This document shows, piece by piece, positions 36,093 to 43,510 of a DNA stretch of 64,000 nt (positions are counted from its first letter, which is position 1; each line of letters starts with the position of its first letter). Position numbers and translations under genes: made by a program. The notes beneath the pieces were generated by a model. It was given only the letters and a program-made list of their open reading frames with translations. It searched no databases and had not been told where the DNA came from. The stretch spans positions 248,001 to 312,000 of the forward strand of contig CAVPGP010000002.1 in assembly GCA_963704025.1 (NCBI GenBank), given 5' to 3'. Source of the DNA: CAVPGP01 sp963704025. GTDB lineage: Bacteria > Actinomycetota > Thermoleophilia > Gaiellales > Gaiellaceae.

Positions 36093-36956
36093 TCGCTCGA
36101 GAACGGCGCGCAGGTCGTCGGGCAGCGGCGACTCCGCCTCGACGGACGCGCCGGTCACCGGGTGCGGGAACGCGAGCCTGGCCGCGTGGAGGAACTGCCG
36201 TCCGAGTCCCGGCTCGGGAACGCCGTAGGTCGGATCGCCGGCGACCGGCAGGTCGATCGCCGCCAGATGGACGCGGATCTGGTGCATCCGCCCCGTCTCG
36301 AGCCTCACCCGGAGCAGCGCGTGGCGCGGCAGGAGCTCCTCGACCTCGAAGTGCGTGACCGCGTCCCGGGGCGTGTCCGTGTCGAGCGAGATCCGGGTCG
36401 GCTCGTTGCGGTCGCGCCCGATCGGCGCCTCGATCCTGCCGCGGCGCGAGCGCGGACGGCCGCGAACGAGCGCCTCGTACTCGCGCTCGAGCGCGCGTTC
36501 GCGCACCAGCTCCTGCAGCCCTTCATAGGCCTCCTGCGTGCGGGCCACCACCAAGAGGCCCGAGGTGTCGCGGTCGAGCCGGTGCACGATTCCGGGCCGC
36601 TCACGATCCTCCCCGCCCGCGATCCGTCCGAGCAGGGCGTGCACGAGCGTCCCGGTCGAGCGGCCGGCGCCCGGGTGCACGACGAGGCCGGCCGGCTTGT
36701 CGACCACCAGGAGGTGCTCGTCCTCGTACGCGAGCCGGACGGGGATGTCCTCCGCGGCGAGCTCACGCTCGGGCTCCTGCTCCTCGAGCTCGACCCGCTC
36801 CCCCGGTGTGACGTGCCACGACTTCGGGCGCCGCTCGCCGTCGACGAGGACGCCCGCCTCGATCGCGCGCTCGGCCGCCGCCCGCGAGCCGACGTGATCG
36901 GCGACGAACCGGTCGAGCCGGAGCCCGGCCGCCCCGGGCGGCACCACGAGCTCCAC
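36072..36956 (-). CDS. rluD: RluA/RluD-family pseudouridine synthase
   Basis: 294 residues. An N-terminal S4 RNA-binding domain (GLRLDRFVADHVGSRAAAERAIEAGVLVDG) is followed by the synthase domain with catalytic motif IVHRLDRDTSGLLVVART (Asp near residue 128), VPYPLHL-like segment absent, and C-terminal GRMHQIRVHLAAIDLPVAGDPTYG. Isomerises specific uridines in 23S rRNA; the exact sites cannot be assigned. GTG start adjoins the lspA stop, as in many bacteria. Confidence 0.94.
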   Translation of the reverse strand: MELVVPPGAAGLRLDRFVADHVGSRAAAERAIEAGVLVDGERRPKSWHVTPGERVELEEQEPERELAAEDIPVRLAYEDEHLLVVDKPAGLVVHPGAGRSTGTLVHALLGRIAGGEDRERPGIVHRLDRDTSGLLVVARTQEAYEGLQELVRERALEREYEALVRGRPRSRRGRIEAPIGRDRNEPTRISLDTDTPRDAVTHFEVEELLPRHALLRVRLETGRMHQIRVHLAAIDLPVAGDPTYGVPEPGLGRQFLHAARLAFPHPVTGASVEAESPLPDDLRAVLERLRRDEP

Positions 36957-37511
36957 CTACGCGCGTCGGTCGGCCGCGACGAGCGCGAGCAGGAGGATCG
37001 CGACGCCGACGACGATGAACGTGTCTGCGAGGTTGAACGCGGGCCAGTAGCGCAGGTCGAGGAAGTCCGTCACGTGGCCGAGCCGGACGCGGTCGACGAG
37101 ATTCGAGACGCTGCCGCCGATCAGCAGCCCCAGCGCCGCCGGCAAGACGGGATGGCGTGCGCCCGAGCGGGCGAAGAACCAGAGCATCCACGTGACTGCG
37201 ACCGCGGTCAGGAGGATCACGATCGCGGTCGAGTTCGAGAAGAGGCCGAAGGCGATCCCGGAGTTCTGGACGTGGTGGATGGAGAACGGCCCGAGGATGT
37301 CGACCGCCTCGCCGAGGGCGAGCCGCGACGCGACGAGGTGCTTCGTCAGCTGATCGGCGAGGACCGCCGCCCCGGCCACGGCGGCGAGCCCGGCCCACTG
37401 CGCGGGTCCGGCGGCCAGCGAGCGCTCCGCGACGGAGATCGGCGCCAGTCCGTTCGTCGAGGAGCCGACCCGGACGTCCACCGGCCGCCGAGCACGGATC
37501 GGGTCGCTCAC
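36957..37511 (-). CDS. lspA: lipoprotein signal peptidase
   Basis: 184 residues with four membrane helices. Removes signal peptides from prolipoproteins. Catalytic aspartates are in GGSVSNLVDRVRLGHVTDF and FNLADTFIVVG; HHVQNSGIAFGLF is the conserved Asn motif. GTG 37511 overlaps the stop of the TraR/DksA gene by 4 nt and is preferred over the upstream frame. About 30 residues precede the first helix, longer than usual. Adjacent to rluD. Confidence 0.95.
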   Translation of the reverse strand: MSDPIRARRPVDVRVGSSTNGLAPISVAERSLAAGPAQWAGLAAVAGAAVLADQLTKHLVASRLALGEAVDILGPFSIHHVQNSGIAFGLFSNSTAIVILLTAVAVTWMLWFFARSGARHPVLPAALGLLIGGSVSNLVDRVRLGHVTDFLDLRYWPAFNLADTFIVVGVAILLLALVAADRRA

Positions 37512-37876
37512 CCTCGCTCTTCTCGCCTCTTGCAATCGATGCAGAGCGTCGCCCACCGCATCGCCTCGAGCCGCTCCTCACCGATCGGGTTGCCGCAGGA
37601 ATCGCAGATGCCGTACGTCCCTTCCTCGATCCGCTTCAGCGCCGCGTCGATCTTCGCCAGCACCTCTTCGGCGTTCTCCTCGAGCCCCTGGTCGAGCTCG
37701 CGGTCGTACGTGGCGGTGGCCGTGTCGCCGAGATGGTTGTCGGCGCCCGACGCGTTGATCTCCCCCGTCTCGTCCTCGATCGAGCCCGCGTGCTGCTCGT
37801 GGAGGTTCTCGATCGCGGCGACCACGCGAGCGCGTTCCTCCTCGAGCTCCATCCTGAACGTGTCGGTCTCGATCAC
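37508..37876 (-). CDS. TraR/DksA-family zinc-finger protein
   Basis: 122 residues. A coiled-coil N-terminal part (MELEEERARVVAAIENLHEQH; DNHLGDTATATYDRELDQGLEENAEEVLAKIDAALKRI) is followed by a C4 zinc finger GICDSCGNPI...LCIDCKRR. The coiled-coil tip lacks the DxxDxA seen in DksA, so RNA polymerase modulation is possible but unproven. GTG at 37876 overlaps the DUF167 stop by 4 nt; it precedes lspA, a recurrent arrangement. Confidence 0.9.
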   Translation of the reverse strand: MIETDTFRMELEEERARVVAAIENLHEQHAGSIEDETGEINASGADNHLGDTATATYDRELDQGLEENAEEVLAKIDAALKRIEEGTYGICDSCGNPIGEERLEAMRWATLCIDCKRREERG

Positions 37877-38202
37877 GACCCCTCCTTTCCAGCGGTCGCC
37901 GGCTCGACGGCCGAGGCGAGGCGCCTGTCGATCTCGTCGGGCGCGAGCCCGGCCAACTCGACAATCTTCTCCCGGGCCGCGTGACCCGAAACGACGGAGA
38001 CGTCGCGCCGCGGGACGTGCAGCGCGGAGGCGAGCAGCTCGACGACCGCGTCGTTCGCGCGGCCGCGCTCGGGAGGCGCCGCAACCGCGAGCTTCCAGCC
38101 GTCGCCGTGCCGGCCGACGACCCGCGTCCTCCTTGCACCGGGCGCGACGCGGACCCTCAGGCGAGCGGTCTGGGCCGTCTGTGCCTGCGCCGTCTGTGCC
38201 AC
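37873..38202 (-). CDS. DUF167/YggU family protein
   Basis: 109 residues from a GTG at 38202. Core motif LRVRVAPGARRTRVVG, WKLAVAAPPERGRANDAVVELLASAL and VSVVSGHAAREKIVEL are the classical YggU/DUF167 phrases. The N-terminus has a short AQTAQAQTAQ repeat. Function unknown in all bacteria. Lies among divIVA, yggT and sepF, the usual neighbourhood. Confidence 0.9.
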   Translation of the reverse strand: MAQTAQAQTAQTARLRVRVAPGARRTRVVGRHGDGWKLAVAAPPERGRANDAVVELLASALHVPRRDVSVVSGHAAREKIVELAGLAPDEIDRRLASAVEPATAGKEGS

Positions 38203-38236
38203 AGCGGAGAGTCTAGCCCTGGGACGCGGCACCCGA

Positions 38237-38773
38237 TCAGGCCGAGCGGATGTGACCGGGCGGGCCCTGGAACTCACGTGTGTCCTCGCGCCGGGGCCAC
38301 TGCTCCGGCGGCCGCTCGTCGGTTGCCGGCTGTGCGGGCGGGGCAGCTGCGTCGTCCGGAGCGGGCTGCGTCTCCTCGACGATGTCCAGGGCCGAGCGGA
38401 GGAGCGAGCGGACGCGCCGCGCCTCGATGACCAGCCGCTCGCGCTCGCCCGAGGCGCCGCGCTTGATCGAGCGCGCCTCGGCGTGGGCCTCAGCCAGCAC
38501 GACCTCCGCCTGCTTGGCGGCGGCCTCCTTGACCTCGGCGGCGTTCTTCTCGGCGGAGATGAGCGTCTCCCGGAGCAGGTCCTCCCGCTCCCGCAGGCGC
38601 CCGAGCTCGGCCTCGAGCTGCTCGACCCGGTCCGCCAGATCCGCGCGCTCGCGCCAGACGTCCTCGAACGAGACGGCGATCTCGGACAGCGTCCGGTCGA
38701 CGGCGTCGCGCTTGTAGCCGGCGACGCGTCGGCCGAACCTGACGTGTCTGATCTCGACGGGAGTGAAGGCCAT
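38237..38773 (-). CDS. divIVA: DivIVA-domain coiled-coil protein
   Basis: 178 residues. ATG at 38773 follows GAGAGGAG. The N-terminus FTPVEIRHVRFGRRVAGYKRDAVDRTL is the DivIVA membrane-targeting domain. Long coiled coils cover residues about 35-130 (RERADLADRVEQLEAELGRLRERED and beyond), and the tail is Pro/Ala-rich. Marks curved membrane and guides growth or septation. Clustered with yggT and sepF. Confidence 0.92.
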   Translation of the reverse strand: MAFTPVEIRHVRFGRRVAGYKRDAVDRTLSEIAVSFEDVWRERADLADRVEQLEAELGRLREREDLLRETLISAEKNAAEVKEAAAKQAEVVLAEAHAEARSIKRGASGERERLVIEARRVRSLLRSALDIVEETQPAPDDAAAPPAQPATDERPPEQWPRREDTREFQGPPGHIRSA

Positions 38774-38784
38774 CGGAGCTCCTC

Positions 38785-39090
38785 TCAGTGGAGTCGATCG
38801 AGCGCCGCGGTCAACGCGCGCGCCAGCAGGAACAGAACGAACAGCGCAATCATCGGCGAGAGGTCGAGAGGGCCGAGCGGGGGCAGAAACCGCCGGAACA
38901 GCCGCAGATAGGGCTCGCAGACGTCGTGCAGGAACCGCTGGAGCGGGGCCAGCGAGTACGGGACCCGGACCCAGCTCGTCAGGATGTAGACGAACATCAA
39001 CAGGGCGTAGACGTAGACGAAGACGACCAGGAAGGCCTGGATGCTGTCGATTGCGTCGGCAAGTGGAAGCGTGGCGGAGAGGACGCCCAT
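38785..39090 (-). CDS. YggT family membrane protein
   Basis: 101 residues with two membrane segments around a central conserved loop: VYALLMFVYILTSWVRVPY and CEPYLRLFRRFLPPLGPLDLSPMIALFVLFLLAR, the latter holding the family signature P-Y-L-x-x-F-R-R-x-x-P-P-x-G-x-x-D-x-S-P. Often beside sepF; role in osmotic balance or division reported for relatives. Follows sepF by 32 bp. Confidence 0.94.
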   Translation of the reverse strand: MGVLSATLPLADAIDSIQAFLVVFVYVYALLMFVYILTSWVRVPYSLAPLQRFLHDVCEPYLRLFRRFLPPLGPLDLSPMIALFVLFLLARALTAALDRLH

Positions 39091-39122
39091 GCCCGCCCGT
39101 TTCGGTTTCCCGGCCCGCTTTC

Positions 39123-39689
39123 CTACGCCTGGTTGAAGAAGCCGCCGCGCTCGAGGAGGCGCGCACGCTCCTCGGCCGAGACCTCGACGTTCCTGGGCGT
39201 CAGGAGAAAGACCTTGTCGGCCACGCGCTGCATGCCCCCGTTGAGGGCGTACGTGAGGCCGCTGGAGAAGTCGATCAGCCGCTTCGAGAGCTCCTGGTCG
39301 GCGCTCTGGAGGTTGAGGATCACCGGGATCCCCTCCTTGAAGCGGTCGGCGATCTGCTGGGCGTCGTTGAAGCTCCGCGGCAGCACGAGATGGACGCGGA
39401 CGTTCGAGCCCACCGCGGCGAGGGCGGGCGCGGGTGCCCTCGACTCGACCGCGCGCGGGCGCCCCCGCGACGGGCGGGCGGGTGCCGCGGCGGCCGGCTC
39501 GCTCTCCGTCCAGTCGTCGTAGTCCCGATCGCGGCGGCGCGGAGTCAGCCGGCGGACGTTCGGCCGATCGCTGTACGTCTGCTCGAGCGCCTCGTTCGTC
39601 GCGTAGCCGTCCTCGTCCACCCAGTCCTCGTCCTCCTCGGCGATGCCGAAGTAGACGAGCGTGCGGCTCCAGAGATCGCCCAGGCCCAT
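39123..39689 (-). CDS. sepF: cell division protein SepF
   Basis: 188 residues. N-terminal amphipathic membrane anchor (MGLGDLWSRTLVYFG), an acidic then basic linker of about 75 residues, and the C-terminal SepF domain (VHLVLPRSFNDAQQIADRFKEGIPVILNLQ, RLIDFSSGLTYALNGGMQRV, VFLLTPRNVEV). Links FtsZ to the membrane. In a cluster with yggS, yggT and divIVA. Confidence 0.95.
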   Translation of the reverse strand: MGLGDLWSRTLVYFGIAEEDEDWVDEDGYATNEALEQTYSDRPNVRRLTPRRRDRDYDDWTESEPAAAAPARPSRGRPRAVESRAPAPALAAVGSNVRVHLVLPRSFNDAQQIADRFKEGIPVILNLQSADQELSKRLIDFSSGLTYALNGGMQRVADKVFLLTPRNVEVSAEERARLLERGGFFNQA

Positions 39690-39741
39690 GTCGCCAAGAT
39701 GTTAACCGCGCCGGGGGCTCGTCTCACGATGCGGCTTCGGT

Positions 39742-40365
39742 TCAAGGCTCATTGTGAGACGAGTTGTGAGACGGGCTCCACAGCCGCGATCCGACCCGCA
39801 CGTACGTCGCGCCCTCCTCCGCGGCCACGCGGTAGTCCTGGCTCGTGCCCATGGACAGCTCGCGCAGGCCGTGCTCATCGGCCAGCTCGCGCAGACGCCG
39901 GAAGTACGGGCGCGACGCCTCGGGGTCGTCCGAGAGCGGCGGCATGGTCATCAGCCCGCGCGCGTCGGGATAGACCTCGAGCAGGTGCGGCAGCTCCTCC
40001 GGCGGGACGCCGGACTTCGTGGGCTCGCCCGAGAGGTTGACCTCGATCAGGGCGGGGATCGTCAGCTTGCGCGCCGCGGACTCCGAGGAGAGCGAGTGGC
40101 AGAGCTCGCAGATCGCGTTGACGGTCGGAGCCTTCCGCGACTGCAGGTGGCCGATGAAGTGCCAGCGGAACGCGTCCGCCCAGCGCGCGTGCTTCACCTC
40201 GAGATCCTGCGCGCGGTTCTCGCCCACGACCTCCACGCCGGCCTCCGCGAGCGCGCCCAGCCCGTCCGCGTCGACGTACTTCGTGGCGACGACGATCGTG
40301 ACTGCCTCTCCGACCTCGTCCTGCAGGCGCCTGTACCGCTCGCGGATCTCAGCCGGTGACGACAC
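39742..40365 (-). CDS. yggS: pyridoxal-phosphate homeostasis protein (YggS/PROSC)
   Basis: 207 residues. PLP-binding protein without known enzyme activity. Motifs: VVATKYVDADGLGALAEAGVEVVGENRAQD, WHFIGHLQSRKA with PLP-Lys in VATKY, EVNLSGEPTKSG, LMTMPPLSDDPE and LSMGTSQDYRVAAEEGATYVRVGSRLW. The C-terminal tail SHNSSHNEP arises from a 14-bp repeat GTGAGACGAGTT in the DNA. Start overlaps the pgeF stop by 17 nt. Confidence 0.94.
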   Translation of the reverse strand: MSSPAEIRERYRRLQDEVGEAVTIVVATKYVDADGLGALAEAGVEVVGENRAQDLEVKHARWADAFRWHFIGHLQSRKAPTVNAICELCHSLSSESAARKLTIPALIEVNLSGEPTKSGVPPEELPHLLEVYPDARGLMTMPPLSDDPEASRPYFRRLRELADEHGLRELSMGTSQDYRVAAEEGATYVRVGSRLWSPSHNSSHNEP

Positions 40366-41059
40366 CGATCACCCCCTGGCGGCCCGTCACGCCGGCGTCG
40401 CGCCGATGCGAGAAGAAGAGCTCCGGATGGCACGACGTGCAGAGGTCGACGCGCTCGACCTGCTCCACGCCGGCGCGGCGGAGCGCGCGCTCGGCCGAGC
40501 TCCAGAGGTCGAGGTTCCGCCGCTCGAGCACGTCCCGTCCGAAGCGAGCCGCGAACGGCTCGGCGACCTCCAGGCCCACCTCGTAGCAGCACGGCCCGAT
40601 CGCCGGCCCCACGAAGCCTTGTAACAGACTGTTGCTTGGAACGCGGAGGGTGGCGGCTCCTGCCTCGACGATCCCCTCCAGGAGCCCGCGCCAGCCGGCA
40701 TGGAGCACGGCGAGGCCCGGCGCGCCGGCCGTGCGGGCGATCGCGATCGGGACGCAGTCCGCAGTCAGCTTCAGCATCGGGATCCCCGGCTCGTCCGTCC
40801 AGAGGCCGTCGCCCTTGACGCCCTTCCGGCCCGCCTCCGCCCGATGCACGGTGGCGGAGTGGTGCTGGTAGTTGAGCGTCAGCCGCGCCGGATCGGCGCC
40901 GACGGCTACGCAGGCGCGGCGGCGGTTCTCGTCGACGCGGCTCGGGTCGTCCTGCGTCGCCTTGCCGAGGTTGAGCGACGCGTACGGACCGTCGCTGACG
41001 CCTCCCTCCCGCGTGGTGAAGACGACCTCGTAGGGCCCCGCAATCTCCCAGCGGATCAC
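40349..41059 (-). CDS. pgeF: polyphenol oxidase/purine nucleoside phosphorylase (YfiH/PgeF)
   Basis: 236 residues. Current knowledge assigns this family zinc-dependent purine nucleoside phosphorylase/adenosine deaminase activity. Motifs: NYQHHSATVHRAE, LTADCVPIAIA, VLHAGWRGLLEGIV and VGPAIGPCCYEVG with the zinc ligands Cys and His. The first His motif reads HHSATVH where QVHG is common. 28 bp downstream of the CCA gene and overlapping yggS. Confidence 0.93.
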   Translation of the reverse strand: MIRWEIAGPYEVVFTTREGGVSDGPYASLNLGKATQDDPSRVDENRRRACVAVGADPARLTLNYQHHSATVHRAEAGRKGVKGDGLWTDEPGIPMLKLTADCVPIAIARTAGAPGLAVLHAGWRGLLEGIVEAGAATLRVPSNSLLQGFVGPAIGPCCYEVGLEVAEPFAARFGRDVLERRNLDLWSSAERALRRAGVEQVERVDLCTSCHPELFFSHRRDAGVTGRQGVIGVVTG

Positions 41060-41087
41060 CGGGACAGCGTAGGCGAGACCGACCTCG

Positions 41088-42503
41088 TCAGCGCTTCAGC
41101 CCTTCGGCGCGGCGCAGCAGCCACTCCCGCCGGTTCAGCGACGGATCGCCGACGACGTCGTCCAGGAGCTTCCCGAGCACGGCGCCGATCGCAGGACCCT
41201 CCGGGTAGCCGAGCTCGATCAGGTCCGAGCCGTCCACGGCGAGGTCGGCGAGCCGGTGCGGGCTCGAGAGCTCTTGCTCGACGACCTTGCGGAAGGCGGC
41301 GAGCTCGGCGAGCTCGGCCGCCGGGACGTCCTCGGGGCGCTTGCCGCGCAGGTCGGCGTCCTTGTGGTCGAGCAGATCGAAGGTGAGCTGCTCGCCGTTT
41401 CGCGCCAGCAGGCGCCGGGCGCGCAGCGCATCGCCCTTGCCGATGTTGAGCATGTGCCGGCGCACGATGCGGGTCACCTGCGCGCGGAGGGCGTTCGGGT
41501 AGCGCAGCCGCCGGAGCGCCTTCGCGGCGAGCTCCGCACCGACCTCCTCGTGCCCCTGCGCGGCCTTGCCCGGCTTGGCATAGAAGTGCAGGCGCCCGTC
41601 GTCGCCTCGCCAAGCGACGTGCGGCTTGCCGAGGTCGTGGAAGAGCGCAGCGAGCCGGACGCGGAGCGGAGTGCCCGCATCGGCGGCGGCCTGCACGACT
41701 GCGAACGTGTGCTCGTCGACGGTCAGGTCGTGCCAGCGGCTCTCCTGGTCGAAGCCGATCGCCGGGCCGAACTCCGGCAGCAGCTCGACCAGCACGCCGG
41801 TGTCTCGGGCCAACCGCAGCGCCCGGGCCGGCTCCCTGCCGAGGAGCAGCTTCGAGAGCTCGCCCATCCCGTCCGCCTGCAGGCCGCCGCCGATGCGCTC
41901 GCCCGAGACGAGGCGCACGCTCGGAGCCTCCTCCCGCAGCTGCTCGAGCATCGCCTCGTCGGGCTCGAAGCCGAGCTGCGAGACGAAGCGGAGCCCACGC
42001 ACGAGCCGCAGCGGGTCCTCGGCGAAGCTTCGCTCGGAGACGGTGCGAAGGACGCCGTTCCGCAGGTCCTCACGCCCGCCGACCGGGTCGACGAGCTCGT
42101 CGGTGCCGACGCGCCGCGCGATCGCGTTGATGGTGAAGTCCCTGCGGCGCATGTCGTCCTCGACGGAGACGCCGGGGTCGGCCACGATCACGAAATCGTG
42201 CCGCCCCGGGCCCGTCGACTCCTCGCGGCGCGGAGGCGCGAACTCGATCCCCGCGGGGACGAGCGCGCGGATCTCCGGGTCTCGCGGGTAGAGCCGGACC
42301 CCGACGAGCCGGTCGGCGACCACGAGATCCTCCGCGTGCCCGTGCCGCCCGAGCCGCTCCTTCAGGCCGGCGGTGTCGACCCCGGGAACGAGGAAGTCCG
42401 CGTCCTTCGAGTCCTGCCCGAGCAGCTCGTCGCGCACGGCGCCGCCGACCAGATAGGCCCCGGGCTCGATGGAGCGGACGTAGTCCTCGATCGCCGGCAG
42501 CAT
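41088..42503 (-). CDS. tRNA nucleotidyltransferase/poly(A) polymerase family with HD domain
   Basis: 471 residues. Class II nucleotidyltransferase head: YLVGGAVRDELLG followed by KDADFLVPG (catalytic Asp pair), DDMRRRDFTINAIA, DPVGGREDLRNGVLRT and EDPLRLVRGLRFVSQLGF (arm). A C-terminal HD domain has LAALFHDLGKPHVAW and GHEEVGAELA. Likely adds or repairs CCA on tRNA; the encoded tRNA-Pro lacks CCA, consistent with need for this activity. Head Asp spacing DAD is intact. Confidence 0.93.
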   Translation of the reverse strand: MLPAIEDYVRSIEPGAYLVGGAVRDELLGQDSKDADFLVPGVDTAGLKERLGRHGHAEDLVVADRLVGVRLYPRDPEIRALVPAGIEFAPPRREESTGPGRHDFVIVADPGVSVEDDMRRRDFTINAIARRVGTDELVDPVGGREDLRNGVLRTVSERSFAEDPLRLVRGLRFVSQLGFEPDEAMLEQLREEAPSVRLVSGERIGGGLQADGMGELSKLLLGREPARALRLARDTGVLVELLPEFGPAIGFDQESRWHDLTVDEHTFAVVQAAADAGTPLRVRLAALFHDLGKPHVAWRGDDGRLHFYAKPGKAAQGHEEVGAELAAKALRRLRYPNALRAQVTRIVRRHMLNIGKGDALRARRLLARNGEQLTFDLLDHKDADLRGKRPEDVPAAELAELAAFRKVVEQELSSPHRLADLAVDGSDLIELGYPEGPAIGAVLGKLLDDVVGDPSLNRREWLLRRAEGLKR

Positions 42504-42517
42504 CCGGGCATTCTGGC

Positions 42518-42904
42518 TCAGGCGAGGGCGATCGCCTCGATCTCGACGAGGGCGCCCGACGGGAGCCTCGCGACCTCGACGGTCGAGCGCGCGGGCGGCG
42601 CGTCGCCGACGTGCCTCGCGTAGACCTCGTTCATGCCGGCGAAGTCGTCGAGGTTCTGGAGGAACACGGTGGTCTTGACGAGGCGGCCGAGACTGGAGCC
42701 GGCCTCCTCGAGGATGGCGCGCAGGTTCGCGAGCACCTGCTCGGTCTGCTCGGCGATCGAGCCGCCCGTCAGCTCCTTGTCGCCCGGCTTGAGGGCGAGC
42801 TGCCCGGAGACGAACACGAGGCCGTTCGCCTTGATCGCCTGCGAGTAGGGCGCGCCCTGGAACGGGGCGGGCGCCGACTCCGTGCGGACAACGGCTTTCT
42901 CCAT
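42518..42904 (-). CDS. RidA family enamine/imine deaminase
   Basis: 128 residues from ATG 42904 with GGGAGTGAGAGG upstream. Removes reactive 2-aminoacrylate-type intermediates. Motifs: GAPYSQAIKANGLVFVSGQLALKPG, GSIAEQTEQVLANLRAILEEAG, KTTVFLQNLDDFAGMNEVYA and PARSTVEVARLP with catalytic Arg and Glu in LVEIEAIA. Four bases separate it from the HisB-like gene. Confidence 0.95.
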   Translation of the reverse strand: MEKAVVRTESAPAPFQGAPYSQAIKANGLVFVSGQLALKPGDKELTGGSIAEQTEQVLANLRAILEEAGSSLGRLVKTTVFLQNLDDFAGMNEVYARHVGDAPPARSTVEVARLPSGALVEIEAIALA

Positions 42905-42908
42905 CCTC

Positions 42909-43418
42909 TCACTCCCTTTCACGTGGACGACAAGCGAGGCCGAGCGCCGCGCCGAGGGCCTTGAAGATCGCGTCGAGCACGTGCTCCGCGTCGCGGCCCT
43001 CGAGCAGCCGCACGTGCAGGTTGAGCCGTGCGCCGTGCGCGAGCGCATCGAGGAAGCGGGCGACGAGATCGGTGCCGAGGCCGCCGACGCGCTGGTCCGT
43101 GAGGTCGACGTTCGAGACGACGAGCGGGCGCTCCGTCGCCTCGAGCGCGACGGTTGCGAGCGCCTCGTCCGCGGGCAGCACCGCCCAGCCCCGCCCGGCC
43201 GCGCCGTTCGCGCGTAGCAGCGGTGCGAACGCCTCGCCGAGGGCGCGACCGGCGGCGGCGATCTCGTCGTCCGCGGTCCCGGGCTGGACTTCGAGCGTCA
43301 GCTCGATCGGCGCCGATTGCGCGAGCACCCACAGGAGATGATCGAGGACTCCGACGCCGGTCGAGACCGTCGCGCGACCGGGACCGCGCGAAACCTGTAC
43401 CTCCGCCCGGGTCTCCAT
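42909..43418 (-). CDS. HisB-like (imidazoleglycerol-phosphate dehydratase fold) protein, metal ligands partly lost
   Basis: 169 residues, about 30 shorter than usual HisB. Fold markers survive: GVGVLDHLLWVLAQ (His27), PADEALATVALE, TDLVARFLDALAHGARLNLHVRL (His135), FKALGAAL. The diagnostic HHTxED motif is replaced by ADDEIAAAG (residues 49-57), and the second HHxxE reads EHVLD (145-149). HisB needs these His/Glu for its Mn sites, so ordinary dehydratase activity is doubtful. No other his genes are near. Could be a paralogue with a new role; see findings. Confidence 0.75.
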   Translation of the reverse strand: METRAEVQVSRGPGRATVSTGVGVLDHLLWVLAQSAPIELTLEVQPGTADDEIAAAGRALGEAFAPLLRANGAAGRGWAVLPADEALATVALEATERPLVVSNVDLTDQRVGGLGTDLVARFLDALAHGARLNLHVRLLEGRDAEHVLDAIFKALGAALGLACRPRERE

Positions 43419-43465
43419 TCCGCATGGAGCCTACCCTTTGCGACTTTACGACTTTCAACGATGGG

Positions 43466-43486
43466 CCTTCCGGCTCATGCCGGAGG
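43466..43486 (+). other. stable leader hairpin upstream of the subtilase gene
   Basis: Stem CTTCCGGC/GCCGGAGG with a TCAT loop, 25 nt before the subtilase start. It could be a structured leader or a simple hairpin; it matches no riboswitch I know. Confidence 0.3.
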
Positions 43487-43510
43487 CGATGACCGGAGTT
43501 AACGTCGGCT

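Noticed and set aside
43418..43510. Riboswitch upstream of the subtilase
   Set aside because: One stable hairpin is visible, but I could not match the conserved core of any known class; kept only as a low-confidence hairpin.
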